Shown piece after piece: positions 5,623-15,320 of a stretch of DNA of 17,348 nucleotides. The notes below the pieces were generated by a model. The model saw only the letters and a program-made list of their open reading frames with translations. It searched no databases and was not told where the DNA came from. Location: the NCBI GenBank assembly GCA_002364735.1, contig DEZB01000067.1, positions 1-17,348 on the forward strand. The letters run 5' to 3'. The DNA comes from Bacteroidales bacterium UBA3143. GTDB lineage: Bacteria; Bacteroidota; Bacteroidia; Bacteroidales; Dysgonomonadaceae. The position numbers were made by a program, and so were the translations under genes. Position 1 is the first letter of the stretch. The number at the start of each line of letters is the position of its first letter.

Positions 5623-8600
5623 CTATTTATCTTGAAATTCTTTTGGTAGAATGCCAAATTGCTGTTGAAAACACTTTGCAAAATAAGATGGTGAGTTGAA
5701 ACCCACAATATAACATATCTCATTGATTTTATAATCTTCTTCTTTCAGAAGTTGGGCTGCTTTTTTTAATCTCTCTATTCGAATGTACTCATTAGGAGTT
5801 AGCTCTAATACACCTTTAATTTTACGATAAAAACTTGCCCTACTCATATTAAATTGTTCAGCCATATCCTCTACATTAAATGACGAGTCAGATAGATTAT
5901 TTTGAACAATATCGTTTAGTTTTTTTATAAACTCCTCATCCGATTTTGTTGACGCAAGCGTCATTGCTCCAATAAAAGGGTGTTTTAAGAAAGACTGCCT
6001 CAAGGTTTCCCTATTTTGCAATAGATTAGCTACTTGAGCGTGCAACACATCAATGGAAAATGGCTTATCAATATATAAGTCAGCTCCTTTTTCATAACCT
6101 TCAATTTTTGCTTTGCTATTCGTTTTTGCTGTAAGCAAAATAACAGGAAGATGACTGATTTCAATATTCGATTTTATCTTCTCCGTTAGTTCATAACCAT
6201 CCATATTTGGCATCATTACGTCGCTTACTATGATGTTTATATTCTCAACATTTATTATTTCTAAAGCTTCCTCTCCATTATATGCTTGCAAAACGCGGTA
6301 TTCTTTGCTGAAGTATCTTTTCAAAAAGTCATTCATATCATTGTCATCCTCAACAATTAAAATTGTAGGACTCAAACCCTTCTTCTGACTTTTTTTCAAT
6401 TCATGCTCTTTCTCTTTGTCTTTTAATTCACGCTCTTTCTCTGCTTCATTCTCCTCTTTCTTGTTAGCTGAAAAGACCACACTAAATACATTTAAACCAT
6501 CAATAACTTGGTATTCAATCTTGCCATTCATCAAGGCGGTTAGTGATTTCGACAATGCCAAGCCAATTCCTGTACCACTAAATGCTTCATCTTTATTTTT
6601 ATTCATCTGGATGAAAGGTTTAAATATAGATTCTTGATAATCTTGTGGTATGAGTGGTCCATCATTCATAACAGAAAACGAAACAAAAGGAGCATTCTCT
6701 TTTTCAAAATAGGTCACCTTACAGTTAACGAAACTTTCTCCATATTTAAGTGCATTACTCATAAGGTTACTAATAACTTTAGTGAATGCTTCTCTATCTA
6801 CTTTTGCAAAAATAGGACCATCAATATTCTCAAAGTCTATTGCTATATCTTTCGTCTTCGAAATGGGGCTAAATAAATAAACAATATCTTTTATTAGTTG
6901 CGGAATATCATAAGATTTCATATCTAAAGCGTAAAGCTCCGATTCCGTTTTTTGAAAATCTAATAGCTGGCGCGTTAGTCCCAACAATCGATCTGTGTTT
7001 TTACTCATTATCTCCAAATCATCCTTTATGTCATGAGATACATGTTGATTTTTCAACACTTCATCAAGAGGCGCTTTTATTAAAGATAGAGGAGTACGAA
7101 TCTCATGCGCAACATTCGTAAAAAAATCTATTTTTGACTCATAAAGCTTACGCTCGGTCTCTTGTTCAAATATGCGCATTTTGCGTCTATTGTTTTTCTC
7201 AACTCGCTTCTGTATGTATAGGCTGATAAGCATGGTTGCAACAACAAACAGTATAAAATAAAAGGTGTAGGCCCACCAAGTAAACCAAAATGGAGGGGTT
7301 ACAACAATAGCTAACTTTTTAATGTTGTTGCTTCCTGGGATAGCAGCATAAAGTGTATATTTACCTGTGGGTAAATTTGAGTAGGAGATAGTACGACTAT
7401 TATCTGTTGGCATCCAATCTTTATCATACCCCTCCAGTTTATAATGTATTTCACTATTTCTATTTTCAGAGTAGCTAAGTACTGAATACCCTATGCTTAG
7501 TGAATTTTGATTGTGATTGAGTTTTATTTTATCAATGTATTGAATACTCTTGTCTAAAAGTATCCCACCTCCTATTTCCTCGGGAAAATTGTTAATATAC
7601 AGTTGATTAAACACAATTGGAGGATCAAAGACTGGTTCTTTAAAGGTGGAAGGATTAAAACGAACAAAACCATCTATTGAACCAAAATAGAGTGTGCCAT
7701 CATTGGTTTTAAAACCCGATTTATAATTAAATTGATTGGTCTTCAATCCATCATTGATAGTATAGATACGAGTTGTCTCGTTCTCTGGTGAATACCTTAT
7801 TAAACCCGAATTTGTGGAAAGCCATAACTTCCCGTCATCGTCCTCCAACATTTTATAAACAACATTGTTTGACAACCCTTTTGTGCAGGCTACCGTACTA
7901 AATGATTCTTGTTGTCTGTTATATTGAGCGAACCCACCACCTTCAGTAGTAACCCAAATTCTTTTTTTACTATCTTCAAAGACAGAAGTAACCTTATTGT
8001 AGGGCAGGCTTGATGAATCAGCAGGATTGTGGGTATAATTTTTCCATTTGTTCTCAATTGGATCAAAAGAGTATAGACCTTTTAAAAATGTTGAGATCCA
8101 CATTTTCCCGTTGCTATCCTCCATTATATCTTGAACAAATATGCTGTTAAGATGATTTATACGGTTAAAATCATCTGTTTCGTAATTGTAAGTGTTCAGT
8201 CCAAAAATTGTTCCTATCCAAAGCGTACCTTGTGAATCTTTGTAGATAGAAAAAATGCTATTCTCAATCAACGAGTTCTCTTGTTCTGTTTTTTGGTAAT
8301 GCTTTAATGTTTTACTTTTTAAGTGATATCGGTACAGTCCTTTAGAAAAGGTGCCAATCCATAAGTAATCCTTATCCAGATAAAGCGCATGGATATTTGG
8401 GTATAAATTTTTAAGTTGATCATCTATAGGCATAAATGATGAGGTCTCTGGATTAAAGAGATTGAGTCCTCTATCTTCAGTACCAATCCAGATATTATTA
8501 TCTTTTGATAAACAAAACTCCCTCACCCTCATTCCAGACAAACTCTCTTTGTTGAAAATAGGATAATAGTTTTGAAAGTAGGTACCTTTATTTGGGAAAT

Positions 8601-9618
8601 AGTCAACTCCTCCAAAATATGATCCAATCCAGATGCCACCTTCTCTATCTTTATACAAAGAGTAAATTGCATTGTCTGATAAAGAGGTTGATAGAGATGG
8701 GTCAAACTTTAAATTCTCTAATTCACCCGTGTAAATGTTGAAGAAATAGATTCCCGATTCAGATGCTATCCAAATAGTTTCATCTATCCGCAACAAATCA
8801 CGTACAAATATTGGATTACCACTCTTGTCTGTTGACAATATATTGCTTATCGTTCTATCTATAATATCAATCTTGATTAGACCTTTTTGGGATGTGCCTA
8901 TCAATAAACTATTTCCATCAGCAATTACACTGGTTATTTCTCCTGTTTGGTAAATCTCTGAATTATTAGGCTTCAAAGTAAATTCCCTTACTACTTTTCT
9001 GTTTTTATCTATTCGATGAATAGGTCTTGAATAGGGAAATACCCAAACTCCGAAGCCCGTATCTTCGAAGAGTGAAAGACCTTTCAATCCACCTTTCTCA
9101 CTTTCTATTGTATAGAGGTCTAACTCATTCGTCTCATAATTATACATGAAAACTTTTTTCTCTTCCACCGAAATCCAAATATCTCCATCAGTATCAATAA
9201 TCATGTCACTGATTAAGCCACGAATAGAATCATTATCTTTTGTCTTCGTGTCAAAAAATTTAAAAGACTCCAACCTCGGATTGTAAATATATATACCGTC
9301 ATCAGTTCCCAGCCATATATTGTCATCTCTATCTTGAACAATAACGCGGAAAACATTGTCATTCAGTTTGTTTTCCGAAGAAAGTCTGAAAATTTTAAAT
9401 GACTCTCCATCAAATCTGTTTAACCCATCCTTTGTTCCAAACCACATATATCCTTCTTTGTCTTGAAAAATACTTGAAACAGTATTTTGAGACAATCCAT
9501 TATTAATATTAAAGTGTTTGAATTGATAGGATGGATTGCTGTATCCCATTGTTAGCTTTAGGAGCAGCAATATATGCACAAGAAGTATACGATTGACGGA
9601 AGAGTTTAAAATTTTCAT
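5623..9618 (-). CDS. Hybrid two-component system regulator (HTCS)
   Basis: One inner-membrane protein that senses an oligosaccharide in the periplasm and activates PUL transcription. In 1331 residues it shows a signal segment (1-26), a double beta-propeller of Reg_prop blades with repeated DxxGxxWxGT motifs (about 30-660), a Y_Y_Y domain (about 685-773) and a membrane helix (about 776-801). The cytoplasmic part has a histidine kinase with phospho-acceptor His838 in AHEIRTP, N-box (951-955) and GTGIGLAL (1015-1022). A highly charged linker (1053-1082) leads to a receiver with Asp1133 in SDVMMPN, Thr1163 and Lys1185. The C-terminus is an AraC-type DNA-binding domain (about 1247-1328). All key phosphorelay residues are present. 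I chose the ATG at 9618 because an upstream TTG start at 9663 would lie inside the terminator hairpin. The gene sits between the two blocks of PUL genes and probably controls both. Confidence 0.96.
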   Translation of the reverse strand: MKILNSSVNRILLVHILLLLKLTMGYSNPSYQFKHFNINNGLSQNTVSSIFQDKEGYMWFGTKDGLNRFDGESFKIFRLSSENKLNDNVFRVIVQDRDDNIWLGTDDGIYIYNPRLESFKFFDTKTKDNDSIRGLISDMIIDTDGDIWISVEEKKVFMYNYETNELDLYTIESEKGGLKGLSLFEDTGFGVWVFPYSRPIHRIDKNRKVVREFTLKPNNSEIYQTGEITSVIADGNSLLIGTSQKGLIKIDIIDRTISNILSTDKSGNPIFVRDLLRIDETIWIASESGIYFFNIYTGELENLKFDPSLSTSLSDNAIYSLYKDREGGIWIGSYFGGVDYFPNKGTYFQNYYPIFNKESLSGMRVREFCLSKDNNIWIGTEDRGLNLFNPETSSFMPIDDQLKNLYPNIHALYLDKDYLWIGTFSKGLYRYHLKSKTLKHYQKTEQENSLIENSIFSIYKDSQGTLWIGTIFGLNTYNYETDDFNRINHLNSIFVQDIMEDSNGKMWISTFLKGLYSFDPIENKWKNYTHNPADSSSLPYNKVTSVFEDSKKRIWVTTEGGGFAQYNRQQESFSTVACTKGLSNNVVYKMLEDDDGKLWLSTNSGLIRYSPENETTRIYTINDGLKTNQFNYKSGFKTNDGTLYFGSIDGFVRFNPSTFKEPVFDPPIVFNQLYINNFPEEIGGGILLDKSIQYIDKIKLNHNQNSLSIGYSVLSYSENRNSEIHYKLEGYDKDWMPTDNSRTISYSNLPTGKYTLYAAIPGSNNIKKLAIVVTPPFWFTWWAYTFYFILFVVATMLISLYIQKRVEKNNRRKMRIFEQETERKLYESKIDFFTNVAHEIRTPLSLIKAPLDEVLKNQHVSHDIKDDLEIMSKNTDRLLGLTRQLLDFQKTESELYALDMKSYDIPQLIKDIVYLFSPISKTKDIAIDFENIDGPIFAKVDREAFTKVISNLMSNALKYGESFVNCKVTYFEKENAPFVSFSVMNDGPLIPQDYQESIFKPFIQMNKNKDEAFSGTGIGLALSKSLTALMNGKIEYQVIDGLNVFSVVFSANKKEENEAEKERELKDKEKEHELKKSQKKGLSPTILIVEDDNDMNDFLKRYFSKEYRVLQAYNGEEALEIINVENINIIVSDVMMPNMDGYELTEKIKSNIEISHLPVILLTAKTNSKAKIEGYEKGADLYIDKPFSIDVLHAQVANLLQNRETLRQSFLKHPFIGAMTLASTKSDEEFIKKLNDIVQNNLSDSSFNVEDMAEQFNMSRASFYRKIKGVLELTPNEYIRIERLKKAAQLLKEEDYKINEICYIVGFNSPSYFAKCFQQQFGILPKEFQDK

Positions 9619-9640
9619 TGTTATGATCTGGATGTTGAAA

Positions 9641-9648
9641 CAAATGTA
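9641..9648 (-). promoter_or_regulatory. Candidate -7 promoter box for the HTCS gene
   Basis: The minus strand reads TACATTTG, a perfect fit to the Bacteroidota -7 consensus TAnnTTTG, 22 bases before the HTCS ATG. It comes right after the T-run of the upstream terminator, so the regulator could be transcribed separately from the susCD-GH43 mRNA. No good TTTG -33 box lies 19-21 bases upstream, and the leader would be very short. Confidence 0.4.
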
Positions 9649-9650
9649 AT

Positions 9651-9702
9651 AAAAAAGCACCAATTACATTTAAGAGGCTAATCTTAAACTAATAACTGGT
9701 GC
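9651..9702 (-). terminator. Intrinsic terminator after the susCD-GH43 operon
   Basis: On the minus strand, GCACCAgTTA (9702-9693) pairs with TAAtTGGTGC (9666-9657) and is followed at once by TTTTTT (9656-9651). Inside, TTTAAGA and TCTTAAA form a further perfect 7 bp stem around a 6-base loop. The structure lies about 25 bp after the GH43 stop at 9728 and before the HTCS start. The plus strand has only ATTTT after the stem, so it is mainly directed against minus-strand transcription. Confidence 0.8.
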
Positions 9703-9727
9703 ATTTTAAAAATTTAGTTTCAATAAA

Positions 9728-10702
9728 TTACTTCATCACACTAAGTGTTGGCGTGAGGTAGTTCGGGTCAATAAATAGCTTCTCAGTATCACCCTCTTTT
9801 TTGAACCCAACCTTACTTATATACATGTTACGTGGATGAATGGAGGTTGTGCTTTTGTGTGCGTGATAAACAATGCGCCATTCTCCCGCTTTGTCTTTAA
9901 ACATTGCACTATGTCCAACGCCTACCAATTCTCCAGGTTTCTGCAACAACGGATTGTCAGGATACTTTGTCCATTCTCCCATAATATCTGTTGCCGTTGC
10001 GCAACCAATACCATAGAACTGGCTCTCATAGCTGTTTGCCGAATAGGTCATGTAGTAAACTCCATTGTGTTTAACAACAAATGAACCTTCATTTACACGT
10101 GGCCACACCTCTTCCCACTCTTGCGAAACATGTATGCACGGATGCATTGACTCCTCTTTTATGGTCATTAGGTCATCTTCCAATTCAGCTACCCATATAT
10201 TTAATCCATCATTAAAGCGATCAAAAAACAGGTATGGTTTGCCATCATCATCAATGTACAATGAATTGTCTATGGTTTTTTCTCCTTCAAGCATTGGCTT
10301 TTTTTCAGCTTGCTTAAAAGGACCCAATGGCGAATCAGATACTGCCACACACATATGCTCTTCGGCTGAATAGTACATGTAAAATTTACTGTTTACATAA
10401 TACACTTCAGGTGCCCAAAACCACTTGTTGCCATACGAATCATCTTTGTGCAAGGCAAGTCCACTTTCAGTGGCTACTGCTCTTTTCCATACTTTCAGGT
10501 CATCAGAGGTCATCACTTCTATCCCATTTTCGGCTCCAGTTCCATATGCATAGTACACATTGTCATGCAACAATATAAAAGGATCAGCCAATGGCACTAA
10601 AATAGCAGATGCATCTTCATCGCTCTCATTTTCTTTTAAAGAGTTGCTGCCACACGACAGCATGATTAATAAGCCCAATAATATGAGGTATCTTGTATTC
10701 AT
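9728..10702 (-). CDS. GH43 family glycoside hydrolase, lipoprotein (second, divergent copy)
   Basis: A 324-residue GH43 enzyme with a lipoprotein signal ending in IMLSC (Cys17). The triad is Asp40 in LADPF (base), Asp145 in TIDNSLY (pKa modulator) and Glu205 in VNEGSF (acid). His264 in GVGHSA is in the usual metal-ligand place. It differs clearly from the GH43 at 1555-2559, with different motif flanks (WFWAPEVYY, FFDRFNDG, SQFYGIG), so it belongs to another subfamily. It may be an exo-acting arabinofuranosidase complementing an endo-arabinanase (inference). Its ATG overlaps the susD stop in TAATG, so it is translationally coupled to susD. A strong terminator follows, making it the last gene of the susC-susD-GH43 transcript. 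Being tied to susCD suggests surface placement with the importer. Confidence 0.9.
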   Translation of the reverse strand: MNTRYLILLGLLIMLSCGSNSLKENESDEDASAILVPLADPFILLHDNVYYAYGTGAENGIEVMTSDDLKVWKRAVATESGLALHKDDSYGNKWFWAPEVYYVNSKFYMYYSAEEHMCVAVSDSPLGPFKQAEKKPMLEGEKTIDNSLYIDDDGKPYLFFDRFNDGLNIWVAELEDDLMTIKEESMHPCIHVSQEWEEVWPRVNEGSFVVKHNGVYYMTYSANSYESQFYGIGCATATDIMGEWTKYPDNPLLQKPGELVGVGHSAMFKDKAGEWRIVYHAHKSTTSIHPRNMYISKVGFKKEGDTEKLFIDPNYLTPTLSVMK

Positions 10703-12282
10703 TAATATTTAGGATTTTGCACCAAGTTTACGTTGTTATTAATCTCATTTGAAGGTATGGGCAAACGGTTATGTTTCCCAATTTCAAAGTTTTTGAAATC
10801 TGGATCTCTTGCTATGAGCTCATTTATACCTTCACTGGTGTTCAGCAACCCCCATCTCTTAATATCGGGCCATCTGTTGCCTTCGGTTGAGAGTTCAAGA
10901 GCACGTTCCATTTGCAATCTTTTTAAGAAAGCATTTTTTGATTGCGTTGCCGCTAAATGGTTCACTTGAAGTTTAGGCATATTTGCTCTTGCTCTTACCC
11001 TATCTACCATTGATACTGCTTTTGCTAAATCACCATCTGTATTTGCAATGGTTTCAGCATACATCAACAATACGTCAGCAAAACGAATTAGTCTCACATT
11101 GGTTGGGTTATGATAGTCATCATAGTCGCGGTAATAATCCGAACCATATTTTCTATAAAATACACGACCTTTCCAGTTTTGTTCATTCCAGATGTTGGCA
11201 TCATTTCCATCAAGATTATACCTGTATATTCTATTGTTATCTTCAAAATCTTCATTCATTCCTTCATAGAACATCGAATATTTCAAACGGATATCAAAGT
11301 TATCATCAATATCTTTCTCTTTCTTGAACTCATCTACTATCCATGGTCTTATTTCACCATCTGTCCAACCAATTCCTGGAGGTGCAAAAAATTGTCCTCT
11401 ATTTAAACCTAAGTTGGGGTCAACATCAAAGTCACCGTCGCCAGAAGGAGCTTTATTCACATCAGAATACTGAATCTCAAAAACAGACTCTTTATTATTC
11501 TCATTAAATGAAGTGAAGTTATCCCTATAGTTTTCAACTAAATCATAATATTTGCTTCCGTTGCCTTCCACCAACCATTTCAAGTCTTCATTAGCTTTGT
11601 CCCACTCATGCTCTTGCATGTAGCATTTTGCTCTAAAAGCATAGGCGGCTCCTTTAGTTGCACGTCCTTTCTCGTTGTTGCTCCACTCTTCGGGCAAAAG
11701 TTTAACGGCTTCTGTCAAGTCTGCAATAGCTTGTGCAAACACTTCTTCCTCGGTATAACCCATTGGTGTATCACCTGGCTTTGAAGGCTCCAACACAATA
11801 GGAACACTTGGATTGTCACTTCCCCACAGTATCGCTAAATTGTAATAGTAGAGGCCTCTCAAAAAATAGGCTTGTCCAGCCAAGTGGTCTTTAACATCTT
11901 GGTTCATTTCTATATCAGGCAGATGGTGAATTACCTGGTTGGCTCTAAAAATAGCTTCATACGAGTCACGGTATGTCCAGCTATTTCCTTCCCAAAAGTT
12001 GTAGTTGAGATATTGAAATCTTGTCCATTCTTTTAGTTCAGCCCATGGGCTTTGGCTAAAGCCTTCGTCCGAAGTCAAATCGAGTCTGAACCAAATCCAG
12101 CGGCTATATGTGCCTGGTTTGTAGAACATGTTGTAAACGGCATTTACTCCATGTTCAGCATCCTTCTGAGTTTTCCAAAACGTTGATTGGGTCAAAGTAT
12201 TCGGATTATCAACGTTTACATCGCATCCATTAATGAAAACAAATGCAGTAGCTAAGATAAATATATATAAATATTTTTTCAT
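10702..12282 (-). CDS. SusD/RagB family glycan-binding outer-membrane lipoprotein
   Basis: This is the surface partner that captures oligosaccharide and closes as a lid over its SusC transporter. The 526-residue protein has a lipoprotein signal ending in FINGC (Cys20), followed by the typical DNPNTLTQSTFW start. The middle has the TPR-like helices of the family (AYFLRGLYYYNLAILWG; AYAFRAKCYMQEHEWDKA). The C-terminal part has the usual SusD signature region (NPTNVRLIRFADVLLMYAE and RMERALELSTEGNRWPDIKRWG-like segments) and ends in LVQNPKY. Length is normal for SusD homologues. It starts 21 bp after susC and overlaps the next GH43 gene by one base. Aromatic residues are abundant (for example YSRWIWFRLD), as expected for sugar stacking, but I cannot name the binding residues. 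Confidence 0.96.
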   Translation of the reverse strand: MKKYLYIFILATAFVFINGCDVNVDNPNTLTQSTFWKTQKDAEHGVNAVYNMFYKPGTYSRWIWFRLDLTSDEGFSQSPWAELKEWTRFQYLNYNFWEGNSWTYRDSYEAIFRANQVIHHLPDIEMNQDVKDHLAGQAYFLRGLYYYNLAILWGSDNPSVPIVLEPSKPGDTPMGYTEEEVFAQAIADLTEAVKLLPEEWSNNEKGRATKGAAYAFRAKCYMQEHEWDKANEDLKWLVEGNGSKYYDLVENYRDNFTSFNENNKESVFEIQYSDVNKAPSGDGDFDVDPNLGLNRGQFFAPPGIGWTDGEIRPWIVDEFKKEKDIDDNFDIRLKYSMFYEGMNEDFEDNNRIYRYNLDGNDANIWNEQNWKGRVFYRKYGSDYYRDYDDYHNPTNVRLIRFADVLLMYAETIANTDGDLAKAVSMVDRVRARANMPKLQVNHLAATQSKNAFLKRLQMERALELSTEGNRWPDIKRWGLLNTSEGINELIARDPDFKNFEIGKHNRLPIPSNEINNNVNLVQNPKY

Positions 12283-12303
12283 TGTATTCTTTTATTTTGT
12301 AAG

Positions 12304-15300
12304 TTAAAACGTGATTTGAGTTCCTATTGTTAATCCGAATGGATTTGGAAATGCTCCACCATCATAACCTCGCTCCCAAATGCTGGGGTTTACAAACTCA
12401 GGGTCGAGACCTTTGTAAGAAGTTATTGTAAAGAGATTTTGTCCATTTACAAAAACTCTGAAGTTTTCAAATGCATTGTTGAACAAACTCTTTGGGAGTG
12501 TATAACCCAATGCAACTTGTTTTAATCGCAAGTAGTTTCCATTTTCCAACCACCTGTCTTGATCACCACGTACATTGCGCGCATCGTCATACAGTGGTCT
12601 TGGATCTACTCCATTTGGATTGTTTTCTAAATCAAATGGGTCATAGTCTGCCCTGTAGTTAGAGTTGTCATCAAATCTGTCATATCCACTACGTGGTCCA
12701 TTAAAGAGTTTATGTCCCAGTGCACTTGTTAACTGCACCATCAAGTCAAAACCTTTGTATTCGAAAGTAGAATTTAAACTTACGCTCCATGCAGGGAAGG
12801 ATGAGCCACTGTATTGTCTGTCTGAGTCAGTTATATTGCCATCATCGTTAAAGTCAATGTATTTTACATCACCTGGTTTTGCATTGGGTTGTATTATTTT
12901 ACCTTCGCTATTAACATGATTCATCACCTCCTCTTGCGAACGGAAGATACCGTCAGTTTTAATCAAATACCATTCACCAATTGGACTGCCAACAAATGAT
13001 TTGGTGTTCCATTGCGTAAAAGAATCGCGGTCATATCCAAGCTTCAATATTTTGTTTTTGATATAGGATGTGTTTAACTCAAGCGAGTATTTAAACTCAT
13101 CAATGTTGTCTCTCCAGTTTAAGCTCACTTCAAAACCAGTATTTCTTAGTGAGGCTGCATTTACCAATGGATTTCCACCATTATTACCAGTTGACATCAA
13201 TATCTGCATACCAGTTAAAACATCTCTTGTTTCTTTGTTGAAGAAGTCAGCAGTCACACCAAGTTTATTATTCAAAAGTGTGGCATCAAATCCCACATTG
13301 TATTGATGAAGCTCTTCCCATTTCAAATCGGTGTTAACTAATTTCACTTGCGTCATTCCAGTTTGAACCGTTTGATCTTGACCAAAAACTACTTGCGGAA
13401 ATACATTAATAAAAGGAATCCAGTCCCAGTTACCAATATTCGAACTACCGAGCACTCCATAGTTTGCTCTAACTTTAAGGTCGTCTACCCATTCCACATC
13501 AAAGAACTTCTCGTTGCTTATTCTCCATGCCCCTGCAATAGAGGGAAATACACCATTTCTATAGTCAGGTCCAAATTTCGACGAAGAGTCTCTACGTATA
13601 GTACCACTAATTATGTATTTGTTGTCATACGTGTAGTTTGCTCTGCCAAACAGAGAAAAGAGTTTCGATAGGTTTTGAAAGCTTCCAGTTTTAGGATCTA
13701 TCAATGCACCATCCAATTGTTCAAAGTAGCCATCTCCTTTTCTCAACACATCACTTTTGGTTCCCCATATCTGCGAATAATCTTCGGTCATATAACTACT
13801 ACCAGCAACTATCGCAAGATCATGTAAGCCAAATGACTTGTTGAACTCCAACGTATTGTCATATACATATGATTGAGAGAAAGCCTTGTTTCTATTAATG
13901 CTTGTAGGATCGGTAGGTTGATTGTATGACCATGATCCAGCTTTCCTCATATATAGATGAGAGTCGGAGCTGGTTACAAATCCAACATTAAGTCTGTATT
14001 TCAAGAATTTGTCAAAATCCAATTCAGCAAATGCGTTTCCTCGTATGCGCATATTCTCGTTGGTTCTTGTCTCTAAGTTCTCGCGTGCTATTGGATTTAC
14101 ACCAAAAGTAACATCCTTACTTCCGTCTCCATAACCATATCCACCCGGATTATTTTCATCATACACAGGAATAGTAGGAAGCATTCTCCATACATCTGTA
14201 ATAGGATTGGTGTTGAGTTCATCTACAAAATAATTGCTAATAGTAATATTTTCGCCCAATGTAAAACGAAATTTGTCTCCAAAATCTCTAAACACAGAGG
14301 TGTTTACTCTTGCAGTTACCCTTTTACTGTCAGTGCCATAAGTTGTACCCGAATTGTCTTGGTAGTTGGCTGACAAGAAATAAGTACTTGTCTTTCCACC
14401 ACCCGAAAAGCTTGCATTGTAGTCTTGTACAACACCCGTTTTAAACACCTCATCTTGCCAATCTGTATTGCCACTGGCATGCGAGGCAGGCCCTCTTCCT
14501 GCATTCTTGAATGCCAAATCATTCAGTTCAATCCACTGCTCACGGTTGGTCAGGTTATACCTTGGCAACCATTGAATCGTGTTTTTTGCTGAAATATCAA
14601 TTTTCATTACACCTTCAGTTCCTTTTTTGGTGGTAATAATAATTACCCCATTGGCAGCACGCGAACCATAAATGGCAGCAGCCGAAGCATCTTTGAGCAC
14701 TTGAATACTCTCAATGTCATTGTAGTTAAAGTCGCGGTTAGCAGTGCCAAGAGCAACTCCATCAATTACATACAAAGGATTGCTCGTGCCAAAAGTTGAA
14801 GTACCACGTATTTGCACAAACCCCTCGGCACCGGGTTGACCCGATGATCTAACAAATAAACCAGGAACGGTGGAAAGAGCATCAGCTACAGTACCTGTAA
14901 CAACCGTATTCTTCATCGTTTCTGGTTTAAAAACCGAAACAGCACCTGTCAAATCAGCCTTTCGTACAGACTGATACCCAATCACTACCAATTCGTCTAA
15001 GCTCTGTGTGTCTTCCGACAGAACAATTCTTAGTGTTTCAGATGATGCACTTACATCCTTAGATAGGTAACCTATGTAAGAGATACTCAAAGTAGCACCT
15101 TGCTGCACAGATAATGTAAAATTTCCATCAATATCGGAAACTGTTCCATTTGTCCTATTCCCTAATTCAATTACATTGGCGCCAATGATTGGTTCGCCCT
15201 TTGTGTCAACAATTTTTCCGTTTACGTTCACTTGCGTTTGAGCAAAAAACATTAGCGGGAAAACCATTAAAACCAATAGAAGATTTAATTTCTTTTTCAT
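12304..15300 (-). CDS. SusC/RagA family TonB-linked outer-membrane transporter
   Basis: A 998-residue TonB-dependent channel that imports oligosaccharides across the outer membrane using proton-motive force passed on by TonB-ExbBD. A signal peptide (1-20, ending FFAQ) is followed by the CarboxypepD_reg-like domain (about 25-98) and the TonB-box region LDELVVIGY (101-109). The plug domain (about 115-230) carries the typical VSTVPG/QIRG/PLYVIDG/IESIQVLKDASAAAIYGSRAANG-type signatures. The remainder is a 22-strand-type barrel ending with a terminal aromatic (FGLTIGTQITF). It is the first gene of the PUL transcript, with susD 21 bp downstream. The upstream AT-rich region holds an 11 bp direct repeat that may be a regulator site. 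The specific substrate cannot be read from the sequence; the enzymes suggest arabino-oligosaccharides. Confidence 0.97.
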   Translation of the reverse strand: MKKKLNLLLVLMVFPLMFFAQTQVNVNGKIVDTKGEPIIGANVIELGNRTNGTVSDIDGNFTLSVQQGATLSISYIGYLSKDVSASSETLRIVLSEDTQSLDELVVIGYQSVRKADLTGAVSVFKPETMKNTVVTGTVADALSTVPGLFVRSSGQPGAEGFVQIRGTSTFGTSNPLYVIDGVALGTANRDFNYNDIESIQVLKDASAAAIYGSRAANGVIIITTKKGTEGVMKIDISAKNTIQWLPRYNLTNREQWIELNDLAFKNAGRGPASHASGNTDWQDEVFKTGVVQDYNASFSGGGKTSTYFLSANYQDNSGTTYGTDSKRVTARVNTSVFRDFGDKFRFTLGENITISNYFVDELNTNPITDVWRMLPTIPVYDENNPGGYGYGDGSKDVTFGVNPIARENLETRTNENMRIRGNAFAELDFDKFLKYRLNVGFVTSSDSHLYMRKAGSWSYNQPTDPTSINRNKAFSQSYVYDNTLEFNKSFGLHDLAIVAGSSYMTEDYSQIWGTKSDVLRKGDGYFEQLDGALIDPKTGSFQNLSKLFSLFGRANYTYDNKYIISGTIRRDSSSKFGPDYRNGVFPSIAGAWRISNEKFFDVEWVDDLKVRANYGVLGSSNIGNWDWIPFINVFPQVVFGQDQTVQTGMTQVKLVNTDLKWEELHQYNVGFDATLLNNKLGVTADFFNKETRDVLTGMQILMSTGNNGGNPLVNAASLRNTGFEVSLNWRDNIDEFKYSLELNTSYIKNKILKLGYDRDSFTQWNTKSFVGSPIGEWYLIKTDGIFRSQEEVMNHVNSEGKIIQPNAKPGDVKYIDFNDDGNITDSDRQYSGSSFPAWSVSLNSTFEYKGFDLMVQLTSALGHKLFNGPRSGYDRFDDNSNYRADYDPFDLENNPNGVDPRPLYDDARNVRGDQDRWLENGNYLRLKQVALGYTLPKSLFNNAFENFRVFVNGQNLFTITSYKGLDPEFVNPSIWERGYDGGAFPNPFGLTIGTQITF

Positions 15301-15320
15301 GTATAGTTATTTTTAAAAAG

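Noticed and set aside
9619..9663. Longer HTCS start at a TTG codon (9663)
   Set aside because: It would place the translation start inside the terminator hairpin and add 15 residues before a clear signal segment beginning at the ATG (9618).
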